From PMP191F sp047602185 (GTDB taxonomy: Bacteria; Bacteroidota; Bacteroidia; Chitinophagales; Chitinophagaceae): a stretch of 64,000 nucleotides of DNA. The position numbers and the translations under genes are program-made. Below are positions 48,401 through 57,251 of the stretch, piece after piece; the stretch's first letter is position 1; the number at the start of each line of letters is the position of its first letter. The notes under the pieces were generated by a model. That model worked only from the letters and a program-made list of their open reading frames with translations. It was not told the origin of the DNA and searched no databases. Location: positions 3,348,001-3,412,000 of the forward strand of contig JASGHY010000001.1 of NCBI GenBank assembly GCA_047602185.1, in the 5' to 3' direction.

Positions 48401-50816
48401 CACCGAAAAACACATCCTGGGTATAAATATTGGTGCTTGTACTGCGACTTACCGGCCTGCCGGTTTCATCGAATACAGTTGCATAAAAAGTAGCCTGCAG
48501 CAAACCTATATTCTTATACATATCAGGTACTGTATAAGGTATAATAGCGTTACCACTCTCGTTGGTTGAACCCTCTTTCACCGCTTTATCCAGTGAAAGG
48601 GCCTGGTTTTCTATACTAAAATCAAAACTGCTGTATTTCTTAGGACTGAAGTATTTTGATTTTACCTGGATCTCAGCCTCATAGTTGCGGTTGGCAGCAG
48701 GAGGACCAAAATAGTTCATAGCGTTAATGGAAAGTGTTGCAGACTGTCCCGGGGTCAGTGAAGACTTATCCAGTTTGGCAGTCACCTTAATTCTATCCGG
48801 CATAAACTCCTCGATACTGAAGTTCTTACTGGTCAGTAGCACATCGTTTGAGGAAAATACTTCCAGCAAATAACTGCCGGTAATGGCAGAAACAGGGATG
48901 TCGATGTCGCCTTCCAATGATCCCTGAGCATTCAATGTTTTACGGAAGGTTTTGAACTCTCTTCCGTTTGGCATCAGGAACTTCAACTTTACAGGCAATT
49001 CGCCGGGCGATTTCCACTGGCGGTCGCGCATGATCACCGAGAAGTTCACCTTTTCACCCGGACGGTAAATATCCCGTTCAGCATATACAAACGCGTCTAT
49101 ACCTGTTGCATTGAGTCTTTTACCACCTACTTCAAAGCGGGAAGTATTAACGCGGGTAGTATTAAAAGGCAGGTAGTTAAAATCGTCGGCAGTTTTCGCA
49201 ACGATCATTGCCGGGCGAAAACCAGCCATGTCTTTGCGGGTGTAAGCAATTTCAGCCACACCATCCTGGTTGGTATTAGCCATACCCAGCACCTGGTTGT
49301 TATTACCATATACTACAATATTCACATCCTTCACTGCCTGTGCGGTTTGAATAGAGTTTGCAAACACAAACAGTTTGTCTTTACCCTCTTTTGTAATTAA
49401 ACCGATATCCGATTTGGAGATAAAGCGGCTGTCGCTCCGCCAGTAATCGGTGGTAGAGCGTATCTTAATATGGTAGATGCCTTTAAAATCAGGCAATTTG
49501 TCTTCTACATTAAAAGTAAACAGGCGGCTATTGCCATATTTTGGTAATGAACGGGTTTCAATCTCCTGTTCGTAGATCACATCGCCCAGTGAAACATTGC
49601 CCTCATCGTAATCTTCTCCTTCATAATAATATTCCTCATCGCTGCTGCCGCGCCTGCTATCAGTTGGATAATAACCATAGCGCTGTGCCATCAGCAGGTT
49701 ACTTTCATATATTTTGGAAATGATCACCTTTACCTTAGGAATATTGACAATGCGTACCTCTATATTTTTACGTCCTTTATCTGCCAGGTACACGGCCTTG
49801 CTGTTGGCAAAGCTGATAGCAGGCTCCAGTTCGCCAAATGCTACGTTGTTCTGATATTCTTCTCTTAATACGCCACCAATACGACCACGTAAGCCCTTGG
49901 CAATGGTCATTACATAGCTTTTATCTGCGTCAAACTCATCACTGTTTATTGAAAAACCATCATCGGTAACCTGTACTGAGAATTTTACAGAAGGATTGAA
50001 ACGGATAAAGGATGCAATGTTTTCACCGCTTACCTGCTGACTGGTGCGTACATATACAGTACCGGAGGTACCTTCATGCTCCCCACGAATATCGTTGATA
50101 GCAAGATTGTAGGGTGAAGCAATGAAGATCTTATTTTCAATAGCCTCTTTTGTTCCGTTATTACCGCCCTCAGGAATGATCCCTTTTTCCAGTGTAACAC
50201 TTGCTTCCAGGTCTTTATCCTCGGCTTTCAGTCCGGCAAGTCTTAAAGTTACCCGGCTGTCATTGTTTAAAGTGGTAACTGTATAGTCTACAGGTTTGCC
50301 ACCTATTGACAGCTTCATTTTATCTTTCAGAGCGGCTGTAGCGATAGGATAATTAAAATAGAGATCAACCTGTGGCACTGCAGTGGTAGAATGCTCGTCC
50401 TGCAAAACCCAGGCAGCATTACTGCTTTCCAGCTTCAGGTAGGGAGTAAAAAAGGTGATATCATTAGCTTTACCAATACTCCCAAACTCACTCTTTTCAA
50501 GAATATCGTTGTTCAGCTTTGCCTTAAAAGTGGTCGCGGGAGGCAAAGGGCCTGCAGGCGAGAACACCAGTTCATCAGGATGCTCCCAACGAAAACGGCC
50601 ACGGATCTTCGGTTCAAAGGAAATATACTCTGTAGAATCCCATTGGTTCAGCAACGAATCACTTACCAGTTGCTTATCAAAACGGAATACCAGGTTGCCC
50701 AATGGCTGCACCTCTTCTTTAGCGTTTGTGTAATCAAGGTTTACGAGGGTACGGTTACAGCCCAATAAAAAAATAACAACCAGTGTGGTTGTTAGGGCAA
50801 ACAGTTGGTTACGCAT
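45405..50816 (-). CDS. Bacterial alpha-2-macroglobulin-like lipoprotein
   Basis: This 1803-residue lipoprotein has its lipobox near residue 20 (IFLLGCN). It has MG-type beta domains, an A2M bait-containing region, and the thioester motif GCTEQ with Cys1345 and Gln1348, followed by an alpha-alpha barrel-like TED domain. The family traps proteases covalently in the periplasm and is thought to guard the cell wall after envelope damage. In many bacteria it is paired with PBP1C, and PBP1C is indeed the next envelope gene (51852) but faces the other way with a transposase between. The thioester group is intact, so it should be functional. Confidence 0.93.
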   Translation of the reverse strand: MRNQLFALTTTLVVIFLLGCNRTLVNLDYTNAKEEVQPLGNLVFRFDKQLVSDSLLNQWDSTEYISFEPKIRGRFRWEHPDELVFSPAGPLPPATTFKAKLNNDILEKSEFGSIGKANDITFFTPYLKLESSNAAWVLQDEHSTTAVPQVDLYFNYPIATAALKDKMKLSIGGKPVDYTVTTLNNDSRVTLRLAGLKAEDKDLEASVTLEKGIIPEGGNNGTKEAIENKIFIASPYNLAINDIRGEHEGTSGTVYVRTSQQVSGENIASFIRFNPSVKFSVQVTDDGFSINSDEFDADKSYVMTIAKGLRGRIGGVLREEYQNNVAFGELEPAISFANSKAVYLADKGRKNIEVRIVNIPKVKVIISKIYESNLLMAQRYGYYPTDSRRGSSDEEYYYEGEDYDEGNVSLGDVIYEQEIETRSLPKYGNSRLFTFNVEDKLPDFKGIYHIKIRSTTDYWRSDSRFISKSDIGLITKEGKDKLFVFANSIQTAQAVKDVNIVVYGNNNQVLGMANTNQDGVAEIAYTRKDMAGFRPAMIVAKTADDFNYLPFNTTRVNTSRFEVGGKRLNATGIDAFVYAERDIYRPGEKVNFSVIMRDRQWKSPGELPVKLKFLMPNGREFKTFRKTLNAQGSLEGDIDIPVSAITGSYLLEVFSSNDVLLTSKNFSIEEFMPDRIKVTAKLDKSSLTPGQSATLSINAMNYFGPPAANRNYEAEIQVKSKYFSPKKYSSFDFSIENQALSLDKAVKEGSTNESGNAIIPYTVPDMYKNIGLLQATFYATVFDETGRPVSRSTSTNIYTQDVFFGVGSDGYWYYPLNQSVRFPVIALDKNENLVSGARADIKVIKHEYRTVLSRVDGYFRYESQKEDKVVAAQLLTVNGEKTEYAFVPRSPGEYELRVSIPGANSYVSKSFYSYGAWGGENSSFEVNTEGNIDISLDKTAYESGESAKVLFKTPFSGRMLVTMETDRVVSYQYVNVENRTASLDLKLTPDHLPNVYVTATLIKPHDISDIPLTVAHGFQSIRVEEKSRKIPVEIVAQKSVRSRTHQQIKIKAAPNSYITLAAVDNGVLAVSDFKTPDPYNYFYANKALEVNAYDLYPLLFPELQARLSSTGGDGDLEMNKRTNPMPAKRVKLVSYWSGIKQANGSGEATFEFDIPQFSGEVRLMAVAYKNESFGSSESAMTVADPLVLSTALPRFLSPGDTVTVPVIITNTTAKSTSATATLNVSGPLQVVGSNRQSLSLNANSENKAVFQVVAAPAISVGKIGVEVQGLGEKFNDETEISVRPASPLQVATGSGSLTGGSTQHINITTSDFIPGSTNYQLVVSRSPALELGKQMRYLVEYPYGCTEQTVSIAFPQLYYGDLAEKVNNRSETRTSANYNVTEAIRKIKLRQLYTGAITLWDGEGSENWWATVYSAHFLLEAQKAGFDVDKNMLNGILGFLNNKLKNRETITYYYNQKEQKKIAPKEVAYSLYVLALAGKPNVSVMNYYKANPALLSLDSKYLLSVAYAIAGDKAKFKELLPGSFSGEVSVAQTGGSFYSDIRDEAIALNALLDVDPGNAQIAIMAKHLADRLKQRDWYSTQECAFSFLALGKMAKAAASATVSADIKVNGKTIGSADAAPVKFTAKQLGGTSIDIASKGSGRLYYYWQSEGISASGSYKEEDNYIRVRRKFFDRFGRMVNDNTFRQNDLVIVQITLEKNYSGSVENIAVSDLIPAGFEIENPRTKEIPGMDWIKDASTPTALDVRDDRINLFVDLYNTRQTYYYAVRAVSPGIYRMGPVSADAMYNGEYHSYNGAGTIRVVQQ

Positions 50817-51164
50817 AAAAGGTAATGGTTAATGTATTGAGGACGAAAATAGTGTGTTAAAATACAAAATGAAATTAAAAAGAGTAGTAATTGTTCAACA
50901 GACTTTTTGGAGTACTGGCAACAATAGTTGTATAAAACTAAGGAGGAATATCGTACCATCGGGAACCCGAACCCGAAGTATCCATATGTGAAGATTTGTA
51001 TCAGAAAGATACTATCACGTCAGGGCGAACTTCAAATTTTTGCAGATAAGGATTTGTTAATTCGAATAAGCAGATTTGGGAGAATAGATGCAGGATAACC
51101 TTTGAGTTGTTTTAATCAAATTACAGATTTGGCGGTTTTATAGAGATTCAACTTAACTACTTTT
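50817..51164. other. 348-bp gap between macroglobulin and RAYT genes
   Basis: This gap separates divergent genes and should hold both promoters. A TATTTTCG box (50851-50844, minus strand) lies 27 bp before the macroglobulin start, without a well-placed -33 TTTG. I saw no long repeats and none of the word phrases here. Confidence 0.35.
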
Positions 51165-51758
51165 ATGGAGTTTCGTGAAAATCATATCTATCATGTGTAT
51201 AACAGAGGAAACCGTCGCCAACCGATCTTTCTTTGTACAGATAACTATGTATTCTTTTTGCAAAAGGTTCGCAAGTTTATCTCACCACACTGTGAAATCC
51301 TTAATTACTGTTTAATGCCCAACCATTTCCATTTCCTGATCTATGCTGACTCCAGAACGATAGCAACAAGAGCCTCAGGTCCTTTTACACGAAATGTACT
51401 ATCGGAGGGAATAAAGAACCTTTTAAGCTCTTATACGCAGGCAATCAACAAGCAACTAAAGACTACCGGTTCCTTATTTCAACAAAATACAAAAGCAAAA
51501 TGCGTTCTTGACGGAAAAGACAATTATGCGGTTACCTGCATGCACTATATCCACCAGAACCCTTTAAAAGCCGGGCTCGTTAAAAAAATGGAAGATTGGC
51601 AATACTCATCTTTCAGGGATTATATAGGGCTCAGAAATGGAACGATTCCCAATAAAAGGTTGTTTTTTGAGTTATTAGATCAAAATCCTCAAACTTTTTA
51701 TAATGATTCATATAAGGTTATCGCCAACGACGATACAGAAAAGCTATATATAAGGTAG
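51165..51758 (+). CDS. Y1/REP-associated tyrosine transposase (RAYT)
   Basis: This 197-residue protein belongs to the IS200-like Y1 family (HUH endonucleases). The HUH motif is His54-Phe-His56 in PNHFHFLIY and the likely catalytic Tyr is Tyr90 in LLSSYTQAINK; the start RENHIYHVYNRG and the MHYIHQNPLKAGLV block are also diagnostic. RAYT proteins act on short palindromes in single-stranded DNA and are usually single-copy and vertically kept. A perfect 43-bp palindrome begins at the last base of its stop codon. The gene sits between the divergent macroglobulin and PBP1C genes. Confidence 0.92.
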   Translation: MEFRENHIYHVYNRGNRRQPIFLCTDNYVFFLQKVRKFISPHCEILNYCLMPNHFHFLIYADSRTIATRASGPFTRNVLSEGIKNLLSSYTQAINKQLKTTGSLFQQNTKAKCVLDGKDNYAVTCMHYIHQNPLKAGLVKKMEDWQYSSFRDYIGLRNGTIPNKRLFFELLDQNPQTFYNDSYKVIANDDTEKLYIR

Positions 51759-51800
51759 TAGCAGGCGTGCCACGGTTTAAAACCGTGGCACGCCTGCTAC
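51758..51800. repeat. Perfect REP-like palindrome abutting RAYT
   Basis: Two exact 21-bp arms (GTAGCAGGCGTGCCACGGTTT and its complement, quoted as 51758-51778 and 51780-51800) surround one base. It overlaps the last base of the RAYT stop codon. It is GC-rich and has no T-run, so it is better read as a REP-type target or partner of the transposase than as a terminator. Confidence 0.72.
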
Positions 51801-51851
51801 AAATACCGTTTCACTTTCGTTCTTTTGCTATGTAATTGTCAGCACTGTTGA

Positions 51852-54206
51852 ATGATGAAATTGAAAAACTTCTTTTCCAGGCTATGGAATAAGCTCACCA
51901 CAGGCAGATTCAAATGGCTGAAACGCGCCGGTGTTGCCTGTCTTGCTTTATTCCTGTTGTTTCTTCTACTGAACTGGTGCTTTCCCGTTCCTGATACTGT
52001 TGAATATTCAACCATTGTTACCGACAGCAAAGGAGAAGTGATCCATGCCTATCTTACCAAAGACCAGCAATGGCGCATGAAAACCGAACTGGACGAGATC
52101 TCCCCACTCCTTCGCAAGACCATCGTTGAAAAAGAAGACAAGTACTTTTACTATCACCCGGGGGTAAACCTGCTGGCTATCAGCCGGGCCTTTGTCAAAA
52201 ACATCTTCAGGTTAAAACGTACTTCCGGCGCCTCTACCATTACCATGCAGGTAGCACGCGCACTTGAACCCAAACGAAGGACCTACTTTAATAAAGGTAT
52301 TGAAGCATTCCGCGCACTGCAACTGGAATGGAAGTACAGTAAGGACGAGATCCTGCAAATGTATTTAAACCTTGTACCGTATGGGGGTAATATACAAGGT
52401 GTAAAATCTGCCTCCATCCTGTATTTCAAAAAGAACCCGGACCATTTGTCGCTGGCAGAAATTACAGCGCTGTCCATTATTCCCAACCGGCCTTCTTCGC
52501 TGGTGATCGGAAAGAACAACGATCGCATTATACAGGAAAGGAACCGCTGGTTGCAGAAATTTGCGAATGACAAAGTATTTACCCTCAAAGAAATTACCGA
52601 TGCCCTGCAGGAACCCTTAACCGCCACCCGGGGCGAGGTACCCCAGATGATCCCACACCTGGCCTATAAACTAAAACACCAGGGAGGCTATGCTATCCAT
52701 ACCAATATTATAGTAAACACACAACTGAAGTTAGAAAAGCTGGTGCTGGATTATGCACGCACACAGGCATTGAGGAATATCCATAACGCGGCTGTAGTGG
52801 TTATTGATAATCATACCCATCGCATTATCAGTTATGTTGGCTCCGCCAATTTTGAAGATACTACCGATGGCGGACAGGTAAATGGCGCCGCGGCAATCCG
52901 TCAGCCGGGCAGTACATTAAAACCCCTGCTTTATGGCATGTGCATTGACGCCGGTATGATGACACCCAAATCAGTGATCACCGACGTAGCAGTAAACTAC
53001 CAGGGGTATGCCCCTGAAAACTATGACAAGCAGTTCAACGGCTATGTAACTATGGAATACGCGCTGGAACATTCGCTGAACATCCCGGCAGTAAAAGGGT
53101 TACAGTTACTGGGTAAAGACAAATTTGTACAAACCCTGTCACAATGCAATTTCAGGCAGGTAAGAAAAGATCAACGGAAACTGGGCCTCTCCCTGATATT
53201 GGGAGGCTGTGGCTCTACATTGGAAGAACTGACCGGCATGTATTCATTATTTGCCAATGATGGCCGATATATTCCACCGGCATACCGGCAGGAGGATACC
53301 ACGCAGGCAGCAGCCGGCAAAACCATTTTATCGGCTGCGGCTACTTTCATGATCAATGAAACACTTTCCAAAGTAAACAGACCCGATTTTCCCCTGAACT
53401 GGCAAAGCACTGAGCACATGCCTAAAATTGCCTGGAAAACCGGTACCTCCTACGGCCGCCGTGATGCCTGGAGCATTGGGTACAATAAAAACTATACAGT
53501 AGGTGTGTGGGTAGGCAACTTCTCAGCCATTGGTGTTCCCGAATTAAGCGGTGCCAACGTAGCAACACCCTTGCTGTTTAAGATCTTCAATACAATTGAT
53601 TACGACAGCGACCAGGAATGGTTTACCATGCCTAAGGACTGTGAAAGCAGGATGGTATGTGCTGAAACGGGTATGATGCCAACAGAACAATGCCCGGATG
53701 TTATTACAGACTATTTCATTCCGCTGATCTCTTCCACCCAAACCTGTAACAACCGGCAGGAGATCATGGTATCGCCCGACGAAAAGATCTCCTACTGCAG
53801 GTACTGTATGCCCGATGCCGGTTACAAAAAGAAATGGTACCGCATTATTACTCCCGAAATGCAGCGCTATTTTGCTGAAAGACATATAGCCTATGAAATG
53901 ATCCCTCCACACAATCCTAACTGCGAAAAGATCTTTAAGGAAGGAGCGCCCGTTATTACTTTCCCACGCAATGGTTCTGAATACCTGGTGAGCAAAAAGC
54001 ACCCGGAACCGTTACAACTTACCTGTATTGTAGGGAACGACGTCAGCAAGGTTTATTGGTATATCAATGACCAGTTTTACAAAATAGCCGATGCCCGCAC
54101 CAAACAATTCTTTATGCCCGAGGAAGGACCCGTGAAAATTTCCTGCACAGACGATAAGGGAAGGAACCGGGATATCTGGATAAGAGTGAAGATGGTGAAT
54201 ATGTAA
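51852..54206 (+). CDS. pbpC: Penicillin-binding protein 1C
   Basis: This 784-residue bifunctional peptidoglycan synthase has an N-terminal membrane anchor (about 25-45). Its GT51 transglycosylase domain carries the catalytic Glu in EKEDKYFYYHPG (Glu95) and the ASTITMQ block. The transpeptidase domain has Ser354-Thr-Leu-Lys357 in RQPGSTLKPLLYG and KTGTS later; a C-terminal BiPBP_C domain follows (about 690-784, APVITFPRNGSEY). A cysteine-rich segment between them (CNNRQE, SYCRYCMP) is of the usual PBP1C type. It is the common partner of bacterial macroglobulin. Start 51852 or 51855; both are ATG. Confidence 0.94.
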   Translation: MMKLKNFFSRLWNKLTTGRFKWLKRAGVACLALFLLFLLLNWCFPVPDTVEYSTIVTDSKGEVIHAYLTKDQQWRMKTELDEISPLLRKTIVEKEDKYFYYHPGVNLLAISRAFVKNIFRLKRTSGASTITMQVARALEPKRRTYFNKGIEAFRALQLEWKYSKDEILQMYLNLVPYGGNIQGVKSASILYFKKNPDHLSLAEITALSIIPNRPSSLVIGKNNDRIIQERNRWLQKFANDKVFTLKEITDALQEPLTATRGEVPQMIPHLAYKLKHQGGYAIHTNIIVNTQLKLEKLVLDYARTQALRNIHNAAVVVIDNHTHRIISYVGSANFEDTTDGGQVNGAAAIRQPGSTLKPLLYGMCIDAGMMTPKSVITDVAVNYQGYAPENYDKQFNGYVTMEYALEHSLNIPAVKGLQLLGKDKFVQTLSQCNFRQVRKDQRKLGLSLILGGCGSTLEELTGMYSLFANDGRYIPPAYRQEDTTQAAAGKTILSAAATFMINETLSKVNRPDFPLNWQSTEHMPKIAWKTGTSYGRRDAWSIGYNKNYTVGVWVGNFSAIGVPELSGANVATPLLFKIFNTIDYDSDQEWFTMPKDCESRMVCAETGMMPTEQCPDVITDYFIPLISSTQTCNNRQEIMVSPDEKISYCRYCMPDAGYKKKWYRIITPEMQRYFAERHIAYEMIPPHNPNCEKIFKEGAPVITFPRNGSEYLVSKKHPEPLQLTCIVGNDVSKVYWYINDQFYKIADARTKQFFMPEEGPVKISCTDDKGRNRDIWIRVKMVNM

Positions 54207-54590
54207 GGAATGCAGGATACCAGTTGCCGGTTACCAGTTATAGGATGCGGAATGCTTGATGGATACCGGATAAAAAAATCCCGGCCTGCATTACACAAAC
54301 CGGGAGTAGCTATTTTAAATACAAGTTGGCAATTTGCAGTTAAGCAAGTGAATAGTCAATGGTCAATAGTGAATGATCGGTAATCATGAGTCGTGAGGGG
54401 CAAGCTGCGAGCCTTGAGCAAATACAATAAACCATCCCGTACTTCTTATTTCATACTTTCCTGTCAACTTATCAACCTTTCAACCTGCCCCCCCTATTTC
54501 CCCATTTACACATCTGCATATTTGCTAATCTGCACATTTCTTCCGGACTGTATTAGCGTTAGGCGTTTCGCGTTAAGCGTTCAGCATTAC
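54207..54590. repeat. Word-mosaic intergenic region, inverted partner of 63081-63250
   Basis: This convergent gap holds no gene. It contains GGATACCAGTTGCCGGTTACC, TTGGCAATTTGCAGTT, a 99-bp block (54389-54487) that is about 94% identical to the reverse complement of 63141-63246, and TATTAGCGTTAGGCGTTTCG near the right end. A terminator is embedded at 54279-54305. Confidence 0.7.
54279..54305 (-). terminator. Terminator for the DUF2807 lipoprotein unit
   Basis: TCCCGG and CCGGGA enclose a 15-base loop; on the minus strand the hairpin is followed by ATTTTTTTA. It lies about 290 bp past the gene's stop, so the transcript includes the repeat mosaic. Confidence 0.55.
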
Positions 54591-54591
54591 A

Positions 54592-55314
54592 CTAATCCAG
54601 CTTCTTCACACTACCGCTGCCCGCAATATGGCTGTTAACCTGGGCATTACCCTTATAAGTAATATCACCGCTGCCACTTACATGCACTTCCAGTTTCACG
54701 CTGGCATATACCTCTGCATCACCACTACCTACGATCTTAATAGTAGTTTCTTCGGTTTTCAGATCCATGGCATGGATATTTCCGCTACCAGTAACATCAC
54801 CTTTAAAGGTTTTGGTTTGTCCTTTCAGTTCCATATCGCCGCTACCACTGGAAGAGGCTTCTATTGCAGGAGCATCAACTTCTGCTTTAATATCTGCACT
54901 ACCGCTCACTTTCAATTCCAGCTTGTTTTTGCTGGTAAGCAGGTTCTGACCAATAATATCGCCTGAACCACTGGAGCTGATCTCATTGTACTCAGGGGCA
55001 GTAATGTATATTTTTACATCGCGTTTGGTATCCAGCCAAACACCGTCTTTAGTATCAATTTTCAGAATACCATTCTCAACATAAGTTTCTATATAAGGAA
55101 GAATATTTTCTTCGGCTTCAATCTTCACACTGTTTGCGGAACCTGTAGAAACATAAATATCAAAAGAGCCGCTGGAGTGTACCCCCGTAAAACCGGTCTC
55201 ATTACGGCTCACAGTCTGCACGTTGCCATTACCCCTTATTTTCTTGCCGGTTACAAAACGGCACGAGCTGAATAACACAACTGCAGACAATAAAAACAAC
55301 AATACCTTTTTCAT
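54592..55314 (-). CDS. DUF2807 (head GIN domain) lipoprotein
   Basis: From the ATG at 55314 the product is 240 residues with a lipobox (VLFSSCRF). The frame runs to 55425, but that extension reads through the word repeats and is not signal-like. The mature part has the repeated SGSGD pattern of DUF2807 adhesin-like beta-helix domains (SSGSGDI, VSGSADI, SSGSGDMEL, GSGDAEV), with one SGSG turn per about 20 residues. Members are surface or periplasmic proteins of unknown role, common in Bacteroidota. It is convergent with pbpC. Confidence 0.87.
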   Translation of the reverse strand: MKKVLLFLLSAVVLFSSCRFVTGKKIRGNGNVQTVSRNETGFTGVHSSGSFDIYVSTGSANSVKIEAEENILPYIETYVENGILKIDTKDGVWLDTKRDVKIYITAPEYNEISSSGSGDIIGQNLLTSKNKLELKVSGSADIKAEVDAPAIEASSSGSGDMELKGQTKTFKGDVTGSGNIHAMDLKTEETTIKIVGSGDAEVYASVKLEVHVSGSGDITYKGNAQVNSHIAGSGSVKKLD

Positions 55315-55413
55315 ATATGGTGGTTTTAGCTTTACAAAAATTAGTGAAATAATACTCTTTTCAAAATCATTTGACGCAGGCAGTGTAAAAAGGTTACAGG
55401 TTGTGAATGGTGA

Positions 55414-55534
55414 ATTGTGAATCAATGTCGTTTAGTTAAGCGTTTTACTTCCGGCGGGTGTCCCCACCCGCCGGGGGACGTGCCCGTGGCTGGTGTCTTC
55501 ACCAGCCACTAACTAAACGACATTGAATTGTGAA
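55414..55534. mobile_element. MITE-like element with 16-bp inverted ends and 8-bp direct repeats
   Basis: A 105-bp unit (55422-55526) has perfect terminal inverted repeats TCAATGTCGTTTAGTT/AACTAAACGACATTGA. Inside are two hairpins: GGCGGGTG-TCCC-CACCCGCC and GTGGCTGGTG-TCTT-CACCAGCCAC. The 8-bp sequence ATTGTGAA abuts both outer ends exactly (55414-55421 and 55527-55534), as a target duplication would. It encodes no protein. Confidence 0.68.
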
Positions 55535-55539
55535 TGGTG

Positions 55540-55680
55540 AGTAGATTTCGGGGGCTACATTTGATCCTGAAGAGTTAAATATTGCAATTCTCATCTTCCC
55601 GGAAGAATTTATTCAGGCATCCCGGCTTTTTTGACCGGTAACCTGCAACCTGCAACCTGAAACCCCCTAAACTTTCCTAC
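55540..55680. repeat. Gap before guaA, with a small AACCTGC phrase repeat
   Basis: The stretch includes ACCTGCAACCTGCAACCTG, a short tandem of the word type. The part before it shows no feature. A TACCTTCG box (55678-55685) lies seven bases before the guaA ATG but lacks a -33 TTTG. Confidence 0.4.
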
Positions 55681-55692
55681 CTTCGCGTCACC

Positions 55693-57225
55693 ATGACGGA
55701 AAAGATTCTTATTCTCGATTTTGGCAGCCAGTATACTCAGTTGATTGCCAGGGCCGTACGTGAGGCCAATGTTTATTGCGAAATTATTCCCTACCACAAA
55801 CAAGTTCAGTTCGATGCCTCTCTGAAAGGCATTATTCTCTCCGGTTCGCCCTTTTCGGTAAACGACCCCAATGCACCGGAAGTAGATATCCAGGCATTGA
55901 ACCAGAAAGTACCCGTACTGGGTGTTTGCTATGGCGCACAGCTTACAGCAAAACAGTTTGGCGGTGTAGTAGCTAAAAGCAACAAACGCGAATATGGTCG
56001 CGCACTGATGCAGAAAAAGCAGGAAGATGTACTGCTGAAAGACGTAGTGGACAATTCCCAGGTATGGATGAGCCACAGCGACTCTGTACTGGAAATGCCT
56101 GCCGGGTTTGAAGTACTGGCTACTACTGAAAGCATTCCGTATGCGGGTTTCAAAAAAGTGACCGGCGGCTTGCCATTGTACTGTGTACAGTTTCACCCCG
56201 AAGTGTACCACTCCATCGAAGGCAAAAAGATCATAAAAAATTACCTCGTTAATATCTGTGGTTGCAAACAGGACTGGACGCCTGCCCACTTTATTACCGA
56301 TACTATAGATGCACTGAAAAAACAGATCGGTGATCGCAAAGCTATTATGGCGCTGAGCGGTGGTGTTGACTCTACCGTAGCTGCCACACTGATCCACAGA
56401 GCCATCGGCGACCGCCTGTATGGTATTTTTGTTGACAATGGTGTACTGCGCAAAAATGAGTTTGAGCAGGTACTGGATACTTACCGCCAGATAGGTTTAA
56501 ATGTAAAAGGCATCAATGCAAAAGATCTCTTTTACAATGAACTGAAAGGCAAAACAGATCCTGAAGCAAAACGCAAAACCATTGGTAAACTGTTTATCGA
56601 CGTTTTCCAGGAAGAGGCAACAAAAATTGAAGGCATTGGCTTACTGGGACAGGGTACCATTTATCCCGATGTAATTGAAAGTGTTTCCGTTCATGGACCT
56701 TCAGTTACTATCAAATCACACCACAACGTAGGAGGTTTACCAGACATTATGCACCTTGAATTGGTAGAGCCGCTGCGTTTCCTGTTTAAGGACGAAGTTC
56801 GTCGCGTAGGCCGTGAGTTGGGTATCCCCGACGATCTGCTGAACCGCCATCCTTTCCCCGGCCCCGGTTTAGCGATCCGCATTCTCGGAGAAATTACCCC
56901 GGAAAAAGTACAGCTGTTACAGGATGCAGATGATCGTTACGTAAAAGGTCTGAAAGAATTCAACTTATACAACCAGGTATGGCAGGCAGGAACCATTTTG
57001 CTGCCGGTAAAAAGTGTAGGTGTAATGGGTGATGAAAGAACGTATGAATTTACCGTAGCACTTCGCGCTGTTACATCTGTAGATGGTATGACAGCCGATT
57101 GGGCACATTTACCCTATGAGTTCCTGGCACATATTTCAAACGATATCATCAATAATGTGCGCGGCATCAACAGGGTGGTTTATGATATCAGCAGCAAGCC
57201 GCCTGCAACTATTGAATGGGAGTAA
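55693..57225 (+). CDS. guaA: GMP synthase (glutamine-hydrolysing)
   Basis: This 510-residue protein has full family length. The class I glutamine amidotransferase domain holds the nucleophile Cys79 in VLGVCYGAQ and the His168/Glu170 pair in QFHPEVYHS. The ATP pyrophosphatase domain has the PP-loop SGGVDST (222-228), and the C-terminal dimerisation domain ends in KPPATIEWE as usual. It converts XMP to GMP using glutamine and ATP. A TACCTTCG box just upstream suggests a very short leader. It is a single gene, followed by a dyad (GGGGTTGTG 57252-57260 and CACAACCCC 57312-57320) of uncertain role. Confidence 0.98.
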   Translation: MTEKILILDFGSQYTQLIARAVREANVYCEIIPYHKQVQFDASLKGIILSGSPFSVNDPNAPEVDIQALNQKVPVLGVCYGAQLTAKQFGGVVAKSNKREYGRALMQKKQEDVLLKDVVDNSQVWMSHSDSVLEMPAGFEVLATTESIPYAGFKKVTGGLPLYCVQFHPEVYHSIEGKKIIKNYLVNICGCKQDWTPAHFITDTIDALKKQIGDRKAIMALSGGVDSTVAATLIHRAIGDRLYGIFVDNGVLRKNEFEQVLDTYRQIGLNVKGINAKDLFYNELKGKTDPEAKRKTIGKLFIDVFQEEATKIEGIGLLGQGTIYPDVIESVSVHGPSVTIKSHHNVGGLPDIMHLELVEPLRFLFKDEVRRVGRELGIPDDLLNRHPFPGPGLAIRILGEITPEKVQLLQDADDRYVKGLKEFNLYNQVWQAGTILLPVKSVGVMGDERTYEFTVALRAVTSVDGMTADWAHLPYEFLAHISNDIINNVRGINRVVYDISSKPPATIEWE

Positions 57226-57251
57226 TCGTCTGTAGTACAACATAATACCGC

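Noticed and set aside
55609..56397. 262-codon minus-strand frame opposite guaA
   Set aside because: Antisense shadow of a conserved gene with no domain or leader of its own.
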